Source of the DNA: Planomonospora parontospora
GTDB taxonomy: Bacteria; Actinomycetota; Actinomycetes; Streptosporangiales; Streptosporangiaceae
Reading direction: 5' to 3'
Assembly (NCBI GenBank): GCA_014647935.1
Contig: BMQD01000020.1
Location: 1-64,000 of the forward strand
DNA: 64,000 nucleotides
Positions 8,449-18,268 of the stretch are shown one piece after another; position 1 is the stretch's first letter; each line of letters begins with the position of its first letter. Under the pieces are notes generated by a model. It did not search any database. It saw nothing but the letters and a program-made list of their open reading frames with translations, and was not told where the DNA came from. The translations under genes were made by a program, and so were the position numbers.

Positions 8449-10509
8449 ATGACCGTCCCACCTGAGGAGCTCCGGCCGGCCCTGCGGCCGGCGGCGGACT
8501 TCCCGCCGCCCGCCCGCGACGAGTGGCGGGAGCTGGCGCTCGGGGTCCTGCGCAAGTCGGGGGTGCAGGCCTCCTCCCCGGAGGAGGCGCTGGCCTCGAC
8601 GACCTACGACGGCGTGACCGTCGCGCCCCTGTACGACGCCGCCGACCTGCCCGGCGACCCCGGCCTTCCGGGAGCCGCCCCCTATCTGCGGGGCGCGCGC
8701 CCGGTGCGCGGCGGCTGGGACGTCCGGCAGCGGCACGAGGCCGCCGACCCCGAGGCGGTCCTCGCCGACCTGGAGAACGGCGTCACCTCCCTCTGGCTCG
8801 CCCTGGCGCCCGAGGACCTGCCGCGGGTGCTGGAGCGGGTCCACCTGGAGCTGATCTCGGTCGTCCTGGAGGCGGGGGAGCGGACCGGTGAGGCGGCCGA
8901 GGCGCTGCTGGCGATCGCGGCGCGGCGGGCGGAGCCGGCGGGTTCCGGAGCCGCCGGGCTCACCGGGAACCTCGGCGCCGATCCGCTGGGCCTGCGCGCC
9001 CGCACCGGGAGCGCGGCGCGCACGGGGACGGGCGCGGCGGCGGACGCCCGCTCAGGCACGGCGGGTACGGCGGACCCGGCGGCGACTGCGGCGGACGTCC
9101 GCGCGGACGCCGCGATGGGGGAGGCCGTCGGGCTGGCCCGCAGGTGCGCGGCGGAGTTCCCTGGGCTGCGGGCGCTGGTGGTGGACGCGACGCCGTACCA
9201 CGACGCGGGCGGCGGCGACGCCGAGGAGCTGGGCTGCTCGCTGGCGACCGGGGTGGCCTACCTGCGGGCGCTGACCGGCGGCGGGCTGGGCCTGGAGCAG
9301 GCGTTCGGGCAACTGGAGTTCCGCTACGCGGCCACCGCCGACCAGTTCCTCACGATCGCCAAGCTCCGCGCCGCCCGGCGCCTGTGGGCGCGGGTGGCCG
9401 AGGCGTGCGGGGCGGGCCCCGAGCCCGATCCGGCGGACCCGGGGCGCACCCTGGCCGCGCAGCTGCAGCACGCGGTCACCTCCTCGGCGATGATGACCGC
9501 CCGCGACCCGTGGGTGAACATGCTCCGCACCACCCTGGCCTGCTTCGCCGCCGGGGTCGGCGGCGCCGACGCGGTGACCGTGCAGCCGTTCGACGCGCGG
9601 CTGGGCCTGCCCGACGCCTTCTCCCGCCGCATCGCGCGCAACACCCACGCGCTGCTGGTCGAGGAGGCGCACGTGGCCCGGGTGACCGACCCGGCCGGCG
9701 GCTCCTTCTACGCCGAGCGGCTCACCGCCGACCTGGCCGAGCGGGCCTGGGCGTGGTTCCAGGAGATCGAGCGCGCCGGCGGCATGGCCCGGGCGCTGGA
9801 GTCGGGCCTGGTCGCCGACCGGCTGGCCGCGACCCGGGAGCGGCGCGCGGCGGACATCGCCCGCCGCCGGTTCCCGATCACCGGCGTCAGCGAGTTCCCG
9901 AACCTGGACGAGCGGCTCCCGGAGCGCACACCCCGGCCCGCCGCGCCCGGGACGGCCGGTCCCGCCGGCGCGGGAGGGCTGCCGGTCGTGCACCACGCCC
10001 GGGAGTTCGAGGCGCTGCGCGACCTGGCCGACGCCCAGGAGACCCGCCCGGCCGTCTTCCTGGCCACGATCGGCCCGGTCGCCGCGCACACCGCGCGCGC
10101 CTCGTTCGCCGCCAACCTGTTCCAGGCGGGCGGCCTGGCCACCGTCTCCTGCGGCCCGCTGACCGACCCGGGCGAGATCGCCGCCGCGTTCACCGCGAGC
10201 GGCGCCCGGGTCGCCTGCCTGTGCTCCGGCGACAAGCTGTACGGCGAGCACGCCGAGGCGGTCGCCGCCGCGCTGGCCGGGGCCGGGGCGAAGCGGGTCT
10301 GGCTGGCGGGCAGAGGGGACCACCCGAACGTGGACGGCAACGTGTACGCCGGGTGCGACGCCCTCGCCGTGCTCCGCGAGACCTTCGGCGACCTGGGGGT
10401 GGGCCGGACCGCTCCGGACGGCCCGGCGGACTCCGGCGGCCCGGGGACGGACCCGGCCGCCGGCGGCGGTCCCGTGACGGCTCCCGACGAGCGGGGAGAG
10501 ACCCGATGA
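8449..10509 (+). CDS. mutA: Methylmalonyl-CoA mutase small (beta) subunit
   Basis: The 686-residue non-catalytic partner of MutB in the heterodimeric actinobacterial enzyme. It has the mutase barrel (CoA-binding-like [15 protein letters not shown] near residue 45; conserved [30 protein letters not shown]). The C-terminal flavodoxin-like domain lacks the DxHxxG cobalamin motif, reading [20 protein letters not shown] instead, which fits the beta subunit. Two alanine/glycine-rich linkers interrupt it (about residues 160-215 and 490-510). Its stop overlaps the mutB start (ATGA at 10506-10509), so the subunits are probably made in equal amounts. The enzyme interconverts (R)-methylmalonyl-CoA and succinyl-CoA and supplies or drains polyketide extender units. 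Confidence 0.93.
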   Translation: MTVPPEELRPALRPAADFPPPARDEWRELALGVLRKSGVQASSPEEALASTTYDGVTVAPLYDAADLPGDPGLPGAAPYLRGARPVRGGWDVRQRHEAADPEAVLADLENGVTSLWLALAPEDLPRVLERVHLELISVVLEAGERTGEAAEALLAIAARRAEPAGSGAAGLTGNLGADPLGLRARTGSAARTGTGAAADARSGTAGTADPAATAADVRADAAMGEAVGLARRCAAEFPGLRALVVDATPYHDAGGGDAEELGCSLATGVAYLRALTGGGLGLEQAFGQLEFRYAATADQFLTIAKLRAARRLWARVAEACGAGPEPDPADPGRTLAAQLQHAVTSSAMMTARDPWVNMLRTTLACFAAGVGGADAVTVQPFDARLGLPDAFSRRIARNTHALLVEEAHVARVTDPAGGSFYAERLTADLAERAWAWFQEIERAGGMARALESGLVADRLAATRERRAADIARRRFPITGVSEFPNLDERLPERTPRPAAPGTAGPAGAGGLPVVHHAREFEALRDLADAQETRPAVFLATIGPVAAHTARASFAANLFQAGGLATVSCGPLTDPGEIAAAFTASGARVACLCSGDKLYGEHAEAVAAALAGAGAKRVWLAGRGDHPNVDGNVYAGCDALAVLRETFGDLGVGRTAPDGPADSGGPGTDPAAGGGPVTAPDERGETR

Positions 10510-12689
10510 CGATTCCCGACTTCTCGCAGATCGACCTGGCGGGCGGGGCCGCGGCGCAGGACGGGCCGGACCCGGCCGCCTGGGCGCGGGCCGTACACCG
10601 GGCGACCGGGCAGGAGCCCGCCGACCTGGTGTGGGAGACCCCGGAGGGCATCGCGGTCAAGCCGCTCTACACCGCCGCCGACACCGCGGGCCTGGACTTC
10701 CCGCACACCTATCCGGGGATCGCGCCGTACCTGCGCGGGCCGTACCCGACGATGTACGTCAACCAGCCGTGGACCGTCCGGCAGTACGCCGGGTTCTCCA
10801 CCGCCGAGGAGTCCAACGCGTTCTACCGGCGCAACCTGGCCGCCGGGCAGAAGGGCCTATCGGTCGCCTTCGACCTGGCCACCCACCGGGGTTACGACTC
10901 CGACCACCCGCGGGTGGCGGGCGACGTCGGCATGGCGGGCGTGGCGATCGACTCGATCTACGACATGCGGCAGCTGTTCGACGGGATCCCGCTGGACCGG
11001 ATGAGCGTGTCGATGACCATGAACGGCGCGGTGCTGCCGATCCTGGCGCTGTACATCGTGGCCGCCGAGGAGCAGGGGGTGGAGCCCGGGCAGCTGGCCG
11101 GGACCATCCAGAACGACATCCTCAAGGAGTTCATGGTCCGCAACACCTACATCTACCCGCCGGCGCCGTCGATGCGGATCATCTCCGACATCTTCGCCTA
11201 CACCAGCGAGCGGATGCCGAAGTTCAACTCGATCTCGATCTCCGGCTACCACATCCAGGAGGCCGGGGCCACCTGCGACCTGGAGCTGGCCTACACCCTC
11301 GCCGACGGCGTGGAGTACCTGCGCGCCGGGGTGGCGGCCGGGCTGGACGTCGACCGGTTCGCGCCGCGGCTGTCGTTCTTCTGGTGCATCGGGATGAACT
11401 TCTTCATGGAGGTCGCCAAGCTGCGGGCCGCCCGGCTGCTCTGGGCGCGGCTGGTGGCGGGCTTCGGCGCGAAGAACCCCAAGTCGCTGTCCCTGCGCAC
11501 CCACTCGCAGACCTCGGGCTGGTCGCTGACCGCCCAGGACGTGTTCAACAACGTGGTGCGCACCTGCGTGGAGGCGATGGCCGCCACCCAGGGCCACACC
11601 CAGTCGCTGCACACCAACGCGCTGGACGAGGCGCTGGCCCTGCCGAGCGACTTCTCCGCGCGGATCGCCCGCAACACCCAGCTGCTGCTGCAGCAGGAGT
11701 CGGGCACCTGCCGGGTGATCGACCCGTGGGGCGGCTCCTACTACGTCGAGCGGCTCACCCACGAGCTGGCCGAGCGGGCGTGGGGGCACATCCAGGAGGT
11801 CGAGGCGGCCGGGGGCATGGCCAGGGCGATCGACGCCGGGCTGCCCAAGCTCCGCATCGAGGAGGCCGCGGCCCGCACCCAGGCGCGCATCGACTCCGGG
11901 CGGCAGCCGGTCATCGGCGTCAACAAGTACCGCCCGGACGCCGACGAGCCCATCGAGGTGCTCAAGGTCGACAACACCGCCGTGCGGGCCAGCCAGCTGG
12001 ACAAGCTCCGGCGGCTGCGCGCCGAGCGCGACCCGCGGGCGGTGGAGGACGCGCTGGCGGCGCTGACGGCGGGCGCGGCGGGGGACGCCAACCTGCTGGA
12101 GCTGGCGGTGGCGGCGGCGCGGGCCAAGGCGACGGTCGGGGAGATCTCCGACGCGCTGGAGAAGGTCTTCGGCCGCCACGCCGGGCAGATCCGCACGATC
12201 TCCGGGGTGTACCGCGAGGAGGTGGGCTCGGGCGTGGAGGCCGTACGCGCCGCGTGCGCGCGGTTCGAGAAGGCCGAGGGGCGGCGGCCGCGCATCCTGG
12301 TCGCCAAGATGGGCCAGGACGGCCACGACCGCGGCCAGAAGGTGATCGCCACCGCCTTCGCCGACCTCGGCTTCGACGTGGACGTCGGCCCGCTGTTCCA
12401 GACCCCCGAGGAGGTGGCCCGCCAGGCGGTCGAGGCCGACGTGCACGTGGTCGGCGTCTCCTCGCTGGCGGCCGGGCACCTGACGCTGGTGCCCGCACTG
12501 CGGGCGGCCCTGGCCGGCCTGGACGCCGAGGACGTCATGATCGTCGTGGGGGGCGTCATCCCGCCCGGCGACTTCGACGAGCTGCGCGCCGCCGGCGCCT
12601 CGGCGATCTTCCCGCCGGGCACCGTCGTCGCCGACGCGGCGCTGACCCTGCTGGAGGACCTGTCGGCCCGGCTCGGCCATGCGTCTTGA
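10506..12689 (+). CDS. mutB: Methylmalonyl-CoA mutase large (alpha) subunit
   Basis: The 727-residue catalytic subunit. The N-terminal TIM barrel carries the substrate-channel region [20 protein letters not shown] and the [13 protein letters not shown] and [12 protein letters not shown] motifs typical of acyl-CoA mutases. The C-terminal cobalamin domain has D605-x-H607-x-x-G610 (GQDGHDRGQ), where His607 is the lower axial ligand, then SSLAAGH and [10 protein letters not shown]. The reaction is adenosylcobalamin-dependent rearrangement of methylmalonyl-CoA to succinyl-CoA in propionate and branched-chain catabolism. The ATG at 10506 overlaps the mutA stop; the 3' end overlaps meaB by 11 bases. 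Identification is very secure. Confidence 0.96.
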   Translation: MTIPDFSQIDLAGGAAAQDGPDPAAWARAVHRATGQEPADLVWETPEGIAVKPLYTAADTAGLDFPHTYPGIAPYLRGPYPTMYVNQPWTVRQYAGFSTAEESNAFYRRNLAAGQKGLSVAFDLATHRGYDSDHPRVAGDVGMAGVAIDSIYDMRQLFDGIPLDRMSVSMTMNGAVLPILALYIVAAEEQGVEPGQLAGTIQNDILKEFMVRNTYIYPPAPSMRIISDIFAYTSERMPKFNSISISGYHIQEAGATCDLELAYTLADGVEYLRAGVAAGLDVDRFAPRLSFFWCIGMNFFMEVAKLRAARLLWARLVAGFGAKNPKSLSLRTHSQTSGWSLTAQDVFNNVVRTCVEAMAATQGHTQSLHTNALDEALALPSDFSARIARNTQLLLQQESGTCRVIDPWGGSYYVERLTHELAERAWGHIQEVEAAGGMARAIDAGLPKLRIEEAAARTQARIDSGRQPVIGVNKYRPDADEPIEVLKVDNTAVRASQLDKLRRLRAERDPRAVEDALAALTAGAAGDANLLELAVAAARAKATVGEISDALEKVFGRHAGQIRTISGVYREEVGSGVEAVRAACARFEKAEGRRPRILVAKMGQDGHDRGQKVIATAFADLGFDVDVGPLFQTPEEVARQAVEADVHVVGVSSLAAGHLTLVPALRAALAGLDAEDVMIVVGGVIPPGDFDELRAAGASAIFPPGTVVADAALTLLEDLSARLGHAS

Positions 12690-13656
12690 CGACTACCTCC
12701 ACGGGGTGCGGTCCGGTTCGCGCCGCTGGATCGGCCGGGCCGTCACCCTCGTGGAGTCCACCCGGGCCGACCACCGGGAGCTGGCGCAGCGGCTGCTGGT
12801 CGAGCTGACCCCTCTGGCCGGCAAGGCCCGCAGGGTCGGCGTCTCGGGGGTGCCCGGCGTGGGCAAGTCGACCTTCATCGACGCGCTCGGCACCCACCTG
12901 ACCGGGCTGGGCCACCGGGTGGCGGTGCTCGCCGTCGACCCGTCGTCCACCCGGACCGGCGGGAGCGTGCTCGGCGACAAGACGCGGATGGCCCGGCTGG
13001 CCGCGGACGAGAACGCCTTCATCCGCCCCTCGCCCACCTCCGGGACCCTGGGCGGGGTGGCCAAGGCGACCCGTGAGGCCATGATCGTCGTCGAGGCGGC
13101 CGGATACGACGTCGTGCTCGTGGAGACCGTGGGCGTCGGGCAGTCGGAGACCGCCGTCGCCGACATGGTGGACACCTTCCTGCTGCTGGCGCTCGCCAGG
13201 ACCGGGGACCAGCTCCAGGGCATCAAGAAGGGCGTGCTGGAGCTGGCCGACGTGATCGCGGTCAACAAGGCCGACGGCCCGCACGAGCAGGACGCCCGCA
13301 GGGCCGCCAGGGAACTGGCCGGGGCGCTGCGGCTGCTCCGCACCGAGCGCACGGTCCCCGTGCTGACCTGCAGCGGGCTCACCGGAACCGGCCTGGCGGA
13401 GCTCTGGCGGCAGCTGGCCGCCCACCGGGACGCCCTGGAGGCGTCGGGCGAGCTCGCCGACCGGCGGCGGCGCCAGCAGGTCGGCTGGACCTGGGCGCTG
13501 GTCACCGACCGCCTCCTGCGGAGGCTGCACGACCACCCGGGTGTGGCGGCGGTCGCGGGAGAGGTCGAGCGTGCGGTCCTGGACGGCTCCCTCACCCCGG
13601 CGCTGGCCGCCGACCGCATCCTGGACGTCTTCGCGGAGGGCGGCCCCCGGCCCTGA
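12679..13656 (+). CDS. meaB: Methylmalonyl-CoA mutase-associated GTPase MeaB
   Basis: A 325-residue G3E-type P-loop GTPase that protects and reloads methylmalonyl-CoA mutase with adenosylcobalamin. Walker A is GVPGVGKS (residues 57-64); further motifs are [21 protein letters not shown] (start of the switch region), [13 protein letters not shown], and NKAD for guanine recognition. Length and motif order match MeaB/ArgK. The gene starts inside the last codons of mutB, so the three genes form one operon in the order usual in actinomycetes. The older name ArgK (arginine transport kinase) is a misannotation for this family. Confidence 0.94.
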   Translation: MRLDDYLHGVRSGSRRWIGRAVTLVESTRADHRELAQRLLVELTPLAGKARRVGVSGVPGVGKSTFIDALGTHLTGLGHRVAVLAVDPSSTRTGGSVLGDKTRMARLAADENAFIRPSPTSGTLGGVAKATREAMIVVEAAGYDVVLVETVGVGQSETAVADMVDTFLLLALARTGDQLQGIKKGVLELADVIAVNKADGPHEQDARRAARELAGALRLLRTERTVPVLTCSGLTGTGLAELWRQLAAHRDALEASGELADRRRRQQVGWTWALVTDRLLRRLHDHPGVAAVAGEVERAVLDGSLTPALAADRILDVFAEGGPRP

Positions 13657-14016
13657 CCGTGCGGATGCCCTCACCGTGCGTGACGTGCGGAGACCGGGTC
13701 GGGCCGTCAATTAAGGCGTTTCCGTTAACCCGCGGTTAAAGTCACGCTTCTGTCGGTTTGGGGAGATTTCGGGGTGGAGGTGAACTTGATCGATGGTAGT
13801 CGATCATGTGATACTTCGTCCCGAGAATTACAAATGTCGCGATGCGATCTGCCTTGAATGTGCAGCGCCTGAAAGAAGGTGAACGGCGAGACGGGCGTGG
13901 GCCGGGTCCGATCCGTGTCCGTGCAGCGAACGCCGGGCGCCGGCCGCCGTTTCCGCATCTGCCGTCGCCGTACCGCTGGGCACCGCGGACCGCATCGCGC
14001 AGGTGGGAGACAGGCA
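13657..14016. promoter_or_regulatory. Upstream region of diterpene operon with two dyads
   Basis: These 360 bases contain no convincing gene. The stretch 13710-13860 is distinctly less GC-rich than its surroundings. It holds two inverted repeats: TTAACC-CGC-GGTTAA at 13725-13739, and TGATCGA-(6)-TCGATCA at 13787-13806. Both are plausible regulator sites for the operon that starts at 14017. GGGAG at 14005-14009 is the ribosome binding site for that first gene. Confidence 0.5.
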
Positions 14017-15387
14017 GTGCCGATCGACGTGGACGCCGGGCCTTCCCGGCGGGTGAGATCCGTTCCGATGCGCCGGGCGCTGCCGAGGCTGGTGCACGAC
14101 CCGGTGAGCGCTCTCGCCGAGTTCGCGCGGGAGGCCGGGGGAGAGGTCGTCCGGCTGGACCTGGGGCCGTTCCGGCCGTACCTGGTCACCCATCCCGACC
14201 ACGTCCAGCAGGTGCTCCGTACGGAGTGGACGAACTACCAGCGTCAGGGCGTGTTCTGGAAACCCCTGGGGCGCATGCTGGGCGGCAGCATCCTCGGTGA
14301 GGGCGAGCCGTGGAAGTCCAGCAGGAAGGCGCTGCAGCCCCTCTTCACCTCCCGGTACGTCGCCGGGATCGCCGGTGAGATGGCCGCGACGATCAACGAG
14401 CGGGTCGGGGAACTGGCCGGGTACGCCCGTGGCGGCAGGCCGATCGACGCCGCCCGGGAGATGAAGGACATCGTGAACCAGGCGGTCGTCCGGGTGCTCT
14501 TCGGGGACAAGATCAGCCGTGCGGACGGGGAGCGCCTGGCGCCGGCCTACGACACCGCGGCGGGCTCGATCGGGTTCCGGCTGCTCATGCCGTTCGTTCC
14601 CTACTCGGTGCGGGTACCCGGCGACCGTGCCTTCATGAAGGCCGTCAGGACGGTCGACGAGGTGGTGTTCCCGCTGGTCCGTGAGGCGCGGGCCGACCCC
14701 GGTGACGGGACGGACGTCATCTCCGCCCTGTGCCGGAACCGCGGGAAGGAGGTCGACGACCGGCAGATCCGCGACGACCTGGTCAGTGTGTACGGCGCGG
14801 CGTCGGAGACCACGGCGATGACCCTCACCTGGCTGTGGCCGCTGCTGGACGCCCACCCGGAGGTGGCGGTGAAGCTGCGCCGGGAGATCGAGGACGTGGT
14901 CGGTTCGGGACCCGTCACTCCGGCGCACGTCCCCGAACTGGGCTACACGCGGATGGTCCTGCAGGAACTCATGCGGCTGTATCCGGCGGGCTGGATCTTC
15001 CCGAGGATGGCCATGGAGGACGGGACGGTCGGCGGAGTGCGGATCAAAGCGGGTTCGCAGCTTCTGATCACCCCCTACGCCACCCACCGGCTGGACGACT
15101 TCTGGGAACGGCCGCTGGAGTTCGACCCCGACCGGTTCCTGCCCGGGAAGCAGGAGCGCCGACACAGGTACGCCTACTTCCCCTTCGGCGGTGGCCCGCA
15201 CCAGTGCCTGGGGCAGCACCTGTTCTACATCGAGGCGCCTCTCCTGGTGGCCGCCATCCTGAGCCGGTTCCGCACCGCGGTGCGGAGCCCGGGGCCGTTC
15301 ACCCCGGCCAGGAGCGCGTCCCTCCGCCCCGAGCAGAGGATCGAACTGGACCTGACCGAAGTCGTCCCCGTCCGAGGGACGTCGTGA
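14017..15387 (+). CDS. Cytochrome P450 of the diterpene cluster
   Basis: A 456-residue P450 with the I-helix oxygen-activation motif GAASETT (around residue 262), the ExxR motif ELMRLYP, a PERF-like FDPDRFLP, and the heme loop FPFGGGPHQCLG with Cys397 as the iron ligand. The GTG at 14017 is chosen for its strong, well-spaced GGGAG; an ATG at 13879 would add an Arg-rich, unlikely extension. Its stop overlaps the next start (GTGA, 15384-15387). Being first in an operon with two terpene cyclases, it most likely oxidises the diterpene hydrocarbon. No ferredoxin or reductase is encoded beside it, so redox partners must come from elsewhere. Confidence 0.9.
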   Translation: MPIDVDAGPSRRVRSVPMRRALPRLVHDPVSALAEFAREAGGEVVRLDLGPFRPYLVTHPDHVQQVLRTEWTNYQRQGVFWKPLGRMLGGSILGEGEPWKSSRKALQPLFTSRYVAGIAGEMAATINERVGELAGYARGGRPIDAAREMKDIVNQAVVRVLFGDKISRADGERLAPAYDTAAGSIGFRLLMPFVPYSVRVPGDRAFMKAVRTVDEVVFPLVREARADPGDGTDVISALCRNRGKEVDDRQIRDDLVSVYGAASETTAMTLTWLWPLLDAHPEVAVKLRREIEDVVGSGPVTPAHVPELGYTRMVLQELMRLYPAGWIFPRMAMEDGTVGGVRIKAGSQLLITPYATHRLDDFWERPLEFDPDRFLPGKQERRHRYAYFPFGGGPHQCLGQHLFYIEAPLLVAAILSRFRTAVRSPGPFTPARSASLRPEQRIELDLTEVVPVRGTS

Positions 15388-16271
15388 CGGCGGCCCGCCC
15401 CGGCCCCGCGGACCGGGTGGCGGCCATGGAGAGCGGGACGGTCTGCGCCGTCGCGGGACGGTCCCAGCGGGAGATGAGCGAATGGGCGCAGGCCTATCCG
15501 GGCCTGTTCTCCGCCAAGCCGTTCGACGCCGCCCTGTACAGCACGCTCTCACTCGCCATGGCCTTCAGCGGGCCGTGGCTCACCGCCGGGCAGCTGCGCA
15601 TGGCGAACAAGGCCTCCCTGTGGGCGTTCGGCCTGGACTGGCTCGTCGACTACGTCGCCGCCTCGTCGCAGGAGGTCGAGGAGATCGCCCGGCGGTGCCT
15701 GGAGGTGGCCGGCGGGGCCCCGCCGGCCGACGGCGACGACCTGGCCCGCATGCTCGCCGACATCCGGGACGAGCTCGCCTCCTCCCCCGCCTTCCCCGAG
15801 CTCGGGCCGGTCTGGCGGGACGAGCTGGAGCGGATGCTGGACGGAATGCTCGCCGAGTGGCGCTGGAAGGCGGACAAGACCGTCCCGACGTTCGAGGAGT
15901 ACCTCGGCAACGCCGACAACCTCGGCTTCTCCTTCGTGTTCGCCGCCCACTGGATCCACGTCTCGGACCGGGACGCGGTCGCGGACGTCGACCGGGTGCG
16001 GGAGGCGAGCCGCGCCGTGCAGCGGGTCATCCGCCTCCTCAACGACCTGGGCACCTACGAACGGGACGTCGCCTGGGGCGACCTCAACGCCCTCCTGCTC
16101 GACGTCACCCGCGCCACGGTGGAGCGGCGGGTCACCGAGCTCGCGGCCCGGAGCCGGGAACTGATCGAGCCGCTGCGGGAGGCCCAGCCGGGACTGGCGG
16201 GCTACCTGGAGCGGCAGATGGACTTCTGCGCCGGGTTCTACCGGGTGGGCGACTACTGGGGGACCCTTTGA
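15384..16271 (+). CDS. Class I terpene synthase (diterpene synthase-like)
   Basis: A 295-residue all-alpha ionising terpene synthase. The first metal motif, normally DDxxD, reads D85-W-L-V-D89, with the second Asp replaced by Trp. The second, NSE/DTE-type motif reads N220-D-L-G-T224-Y-E-R-D228. Its position between a P450 and a class II cyclase, with start/stop overlaps on both sides, argues that it converts the class II product (a copalyl-type diphosphate) into the final skeleton. The GTG at 15384 is chosen because it overlaps the P450 stop; the upstream frame is the P450 shadow. The product cannot be predicted from sequence alone. Sesquiterpene activity is less likely in this context. Confidence 0.85.
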   Translation: MTAARPGPADRVAAMESGTVCAVAGRSQREMSEWAQAYPGLFSAKPFDAALYSTLSLAMAFSGPWLTAGQLRMANKASLWAFGLDWLVDYVAASSQEVEEIARRCLEVAGGAPPADGDDLARMLADIRDELASSPAFPELGPVWRDELERMLDGMLAEWRWKADKTVPTFEEYLGNADNLGFSFVFAAHWIHVSDRDAVADVDRVREASRAVQRVIRLLNDLGTYERDVAWGDLNALLLDVTRATVERRVTELAARSRELIEPLREAQPGLAGYLERQMDFCAGFYRVGDYWGTL

Positions 16272-18046
16272 CCGTCGACGTGAACGCGGGTACGGCCCTG
16301 CTCCCGGGAACGTGCGCGACCGGCGGCGCGGCCGATCCGGCCGCCGGGGCGCGCGAGCTGGTCGCCGGTCTGCTGGCCCGGCCGTGGGGGCAGGTGTCCC
16401 CGTCGGTCTACGAGACCGGACGCGTGGTGAGCCTCGCCCCCTGGCTGGCCGGCCACGCCGAGCGGGTCGCCTTCCTGGTCACCGCCCAGCGGGCGGACGG
16501 CGGCTGGGGCCGCCCCGAGGGCGGGTACGCGCTCGTCCCGACGCTGAGCGCGACCGAGGCGCTCCTGGCGGAGCTGCGGCGCCCGTCCCCCTGCGCGGAC
16601 CCGGTCGTGCTGGCCGGGGCCGTCCGCCGGGGACTGGAGGCGGCCCGGCGCTGGTCGGGCCCGGACGGACCGCCGCTGCCCGACATGCCGGCGATCGAGC
16701 TGATCGTTCCCTCCCTGGTCTCCCTGATCGACGGGCACCTGGCCGGTGGGCGTCCGGAAGGCGGATGCCCTGGCGCGCGTTCGCAGAACGGGGTCCCGGA
16801 CCAGGTGGACCCGGCCGGTGAGGGGCTGGGTCTCCCGGCGGGCATGGACGGTTCCAGGCTCTCCGCGGTCCGGGCCTGGCTGGAGGCGGGCGGGCAGGTC
16901 CCGCGCAAGCTGGTCCACGCGCTGGAGGTCGCGGGTCCCGCGACGGCCGCCGCGGAGATCGTCCCCACCCCGGTCGGTCCGGGTGTGGCGTCCGTCGGGG
17001 CCTCGCCCGCGGCCGGCGCGGCGTGGCTGGGCGCGGTGCGGGCCGCTGACGACCCGGGACGGCTCCGCGCCGCGGCCGGGGTGCGGCGCTACCTGGAGGC
17101 GGTCGTGGACGGATCCGGCGGGCCGGTGCCGTGCGCGATCCCCGTCACCGTGTTCGAGCGGGGCTGGACGCTGAGCTGGCTGCGCCGGGCCGGTGTGCCG
17201 GTGGACGTCCCGGCGGGGCTGGCGGCGAGCCTGCGGGAGGGACTGGGCCCGGAGGGCGTCGCCGCCGGGCCGGGCCTCCCGCAGGACGCGGACACCACCT
17301 CCGTCGCGCTGTACGCGCTGACCCTGCTCGGCGAGCCGCGCGAGCCGGACGGGCTCTGGCCGTACGAACTGGAGACCCACTTCTGCACCTGGCAGGGGGA
17401 GGAGGGCTTCTCCCCGACCACGAACGCGCACGTGCTCGACGCCTTCGGCGCCTACCTGCGCGCGACCGCCACCGGAGGCGCCGCATCCGCCGCGTCCGCC
17501 GAGACCCCTTTCCCCGCGCCGGCGTCCCCGGCTCCGGTGGGCCGTCCGGCGGCACGTTACGCGGCCGCGGTGCGGAAGGTGTCGGCGCGGCTGCGCGGCT
17601 GCCAGAGCGAGGAGGGGAGCTGGCTGGACCGCTGGCACGCCTCGCCGTACTACGCCACGGTCTGCTGCGCGCTCGCGTTGCACGAGTTCGGCGGCGCGGA
17701 GTCGGTGCGGGCGGTGGACCGGGCCGTGCGCTGGGTGCTGGCCGGCCAGCACCCGGACGGGTCCTGGGGGCGGTGGGAGGGCACGGCCGAGGAGACCGCC
17801 TACGCACTGCAGACCCTCCTGCTGACCCTCCCGGAGTGCGGGGACGCGCCTGCGGAGACGGCGGAGGCGGTGGCGCGCGGCCACCGCTTCCTGTCGGACA
17901 CCGCAGACGGGGAGGAGGGCCCGCGGCTCTGGCACGACAAGGACCTGTACTTTCCGGCGGCGATCGTCCGGGCGGCCGTCCTGGGCGCGCTGCAGCTCGC
18001 CGACGGGTTCCTGGCTTCGGGGCGAACCACTGCAAGACGACCATGA
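16268..18046 (+). CDS. Class II diterpene cyclase (copalyl/halimadienyl diphosphate synthase-like)
   Basis: A 592-residue protonation-initiated cyclase of the squalene-hopene/CPP synthase fold. The acid motif reads D340-A-D342-TTS, where the central Asp is the proton donor. QW-type repeats are visible (QRADGGWG near the N-terminus, QHPDGSWGRWEG near the C-terminus). DxDT in place of DxDD recalls the DxDTTT motif of the Mycobacterium tuberculosis halimadienyl diphosphate synthase Rv3377c. The TTG at 16268 overlaps the previous stop and has GGGGGA at 16258-16263; the GTG at 16280 is an alternative. Two Ala/Pro/Gly-rich insertions (about residues 160-200 and 400-425) are longer than usual. The substrate is presumably geranylgeranyl diphosphate, yet no GGPP synthase gene lies nearby. 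Confidence 0.85.
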   Translation: MTVDVNAGTALLPGTCATGGAADPAAGARELVAGLLARPWGQVSPSVYETGRVVSLAPWLAGHAERVAFLVTAQRADGGWGRPEGGYALVPTLSATEALLAELRRPSPCADPVVLAGAVRRGLEAARRWSGPDGPPLPDMPAIELIVPSLVSLIDGHLAGGRPEGGCPGARSQNGVPDQVDPAGEGLGLPAGMDGSRLSAVRAWLEAGGQVPRKLVHALEVAGPATAAAEIVPTPVGPGVASVGASPAAGAAWLGAVRAADDPGRLRAAAGVRRYLEAVVDGSGGPVPCAIPVTVFERGWTLSWLRRAGVPVDVPAGLAASLREGLGPEGVAAGPGLPQDADTTSVALYALTLLGEPREPDGLWPYELETHFCTWQGEEGFSPTTNAHVLDAFGAYLRATATGGAASAASAETPFPAPASPAPVGRPAARYAAAVRKVSARLRGCQSEEGSWLDRWHASPYYATVCCALALHEFGGAESVRAVDRAVRWVLAGQHPDGSWGRWEGTAEETAYALQTLLLTLPECGDAPAETAEAVARGHRFLSDTADGEEGPRLWHDKDLYFPAAIVRAAVLGALQLADGFLASGRTTARRP

Positions 18047-18268
18047 CAGCTGTTATGGTTTATATTTACTGGCGACAGTTAGGACCCTAAAGGGGACAGA
18101 CGGTTACATGTGGCCGAGGCCGCCTTGAGTGTAATTACCGACGTTGCTAGGGTTCGGCGGGTGCGATGGGCTGTGCCCCGCCACTTCGGTCTTACGGCCT
18201 CTGTGGATTCACGCGTCTATCGCCGTGAAATTTAATGCGATTTCTTTTCATTTCCCCAGGGTGGTGTC
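18047..18268. promoter_or_regulatory. Intergenic region before the conservon
   Basis: 222 bases without a gene, including unusually AT-rich patches (18040-18080 and 18220-18260) that contrast with the flanks. They should contain the conservon promoter. A small dyad TTAGG-AC-CCTAA lies near 18080. GGGTGG at about 18259-18264 serves as ribosome binding site for the kinase start at 18269. Confidence 0.4.

Noticed and set aside
9144-10505. Upstream extension of the mutB frame
   Set aside because: It overlaps all of the mutA 3' half in another frame; the protein similarity begins only at the ATG 10506.
13725-14189. Minus-strand frame across the diterpene operon leader
   Set aside because: Low-complexity translation, no ribosome binding site, and it covers the AT-rich promoter region.
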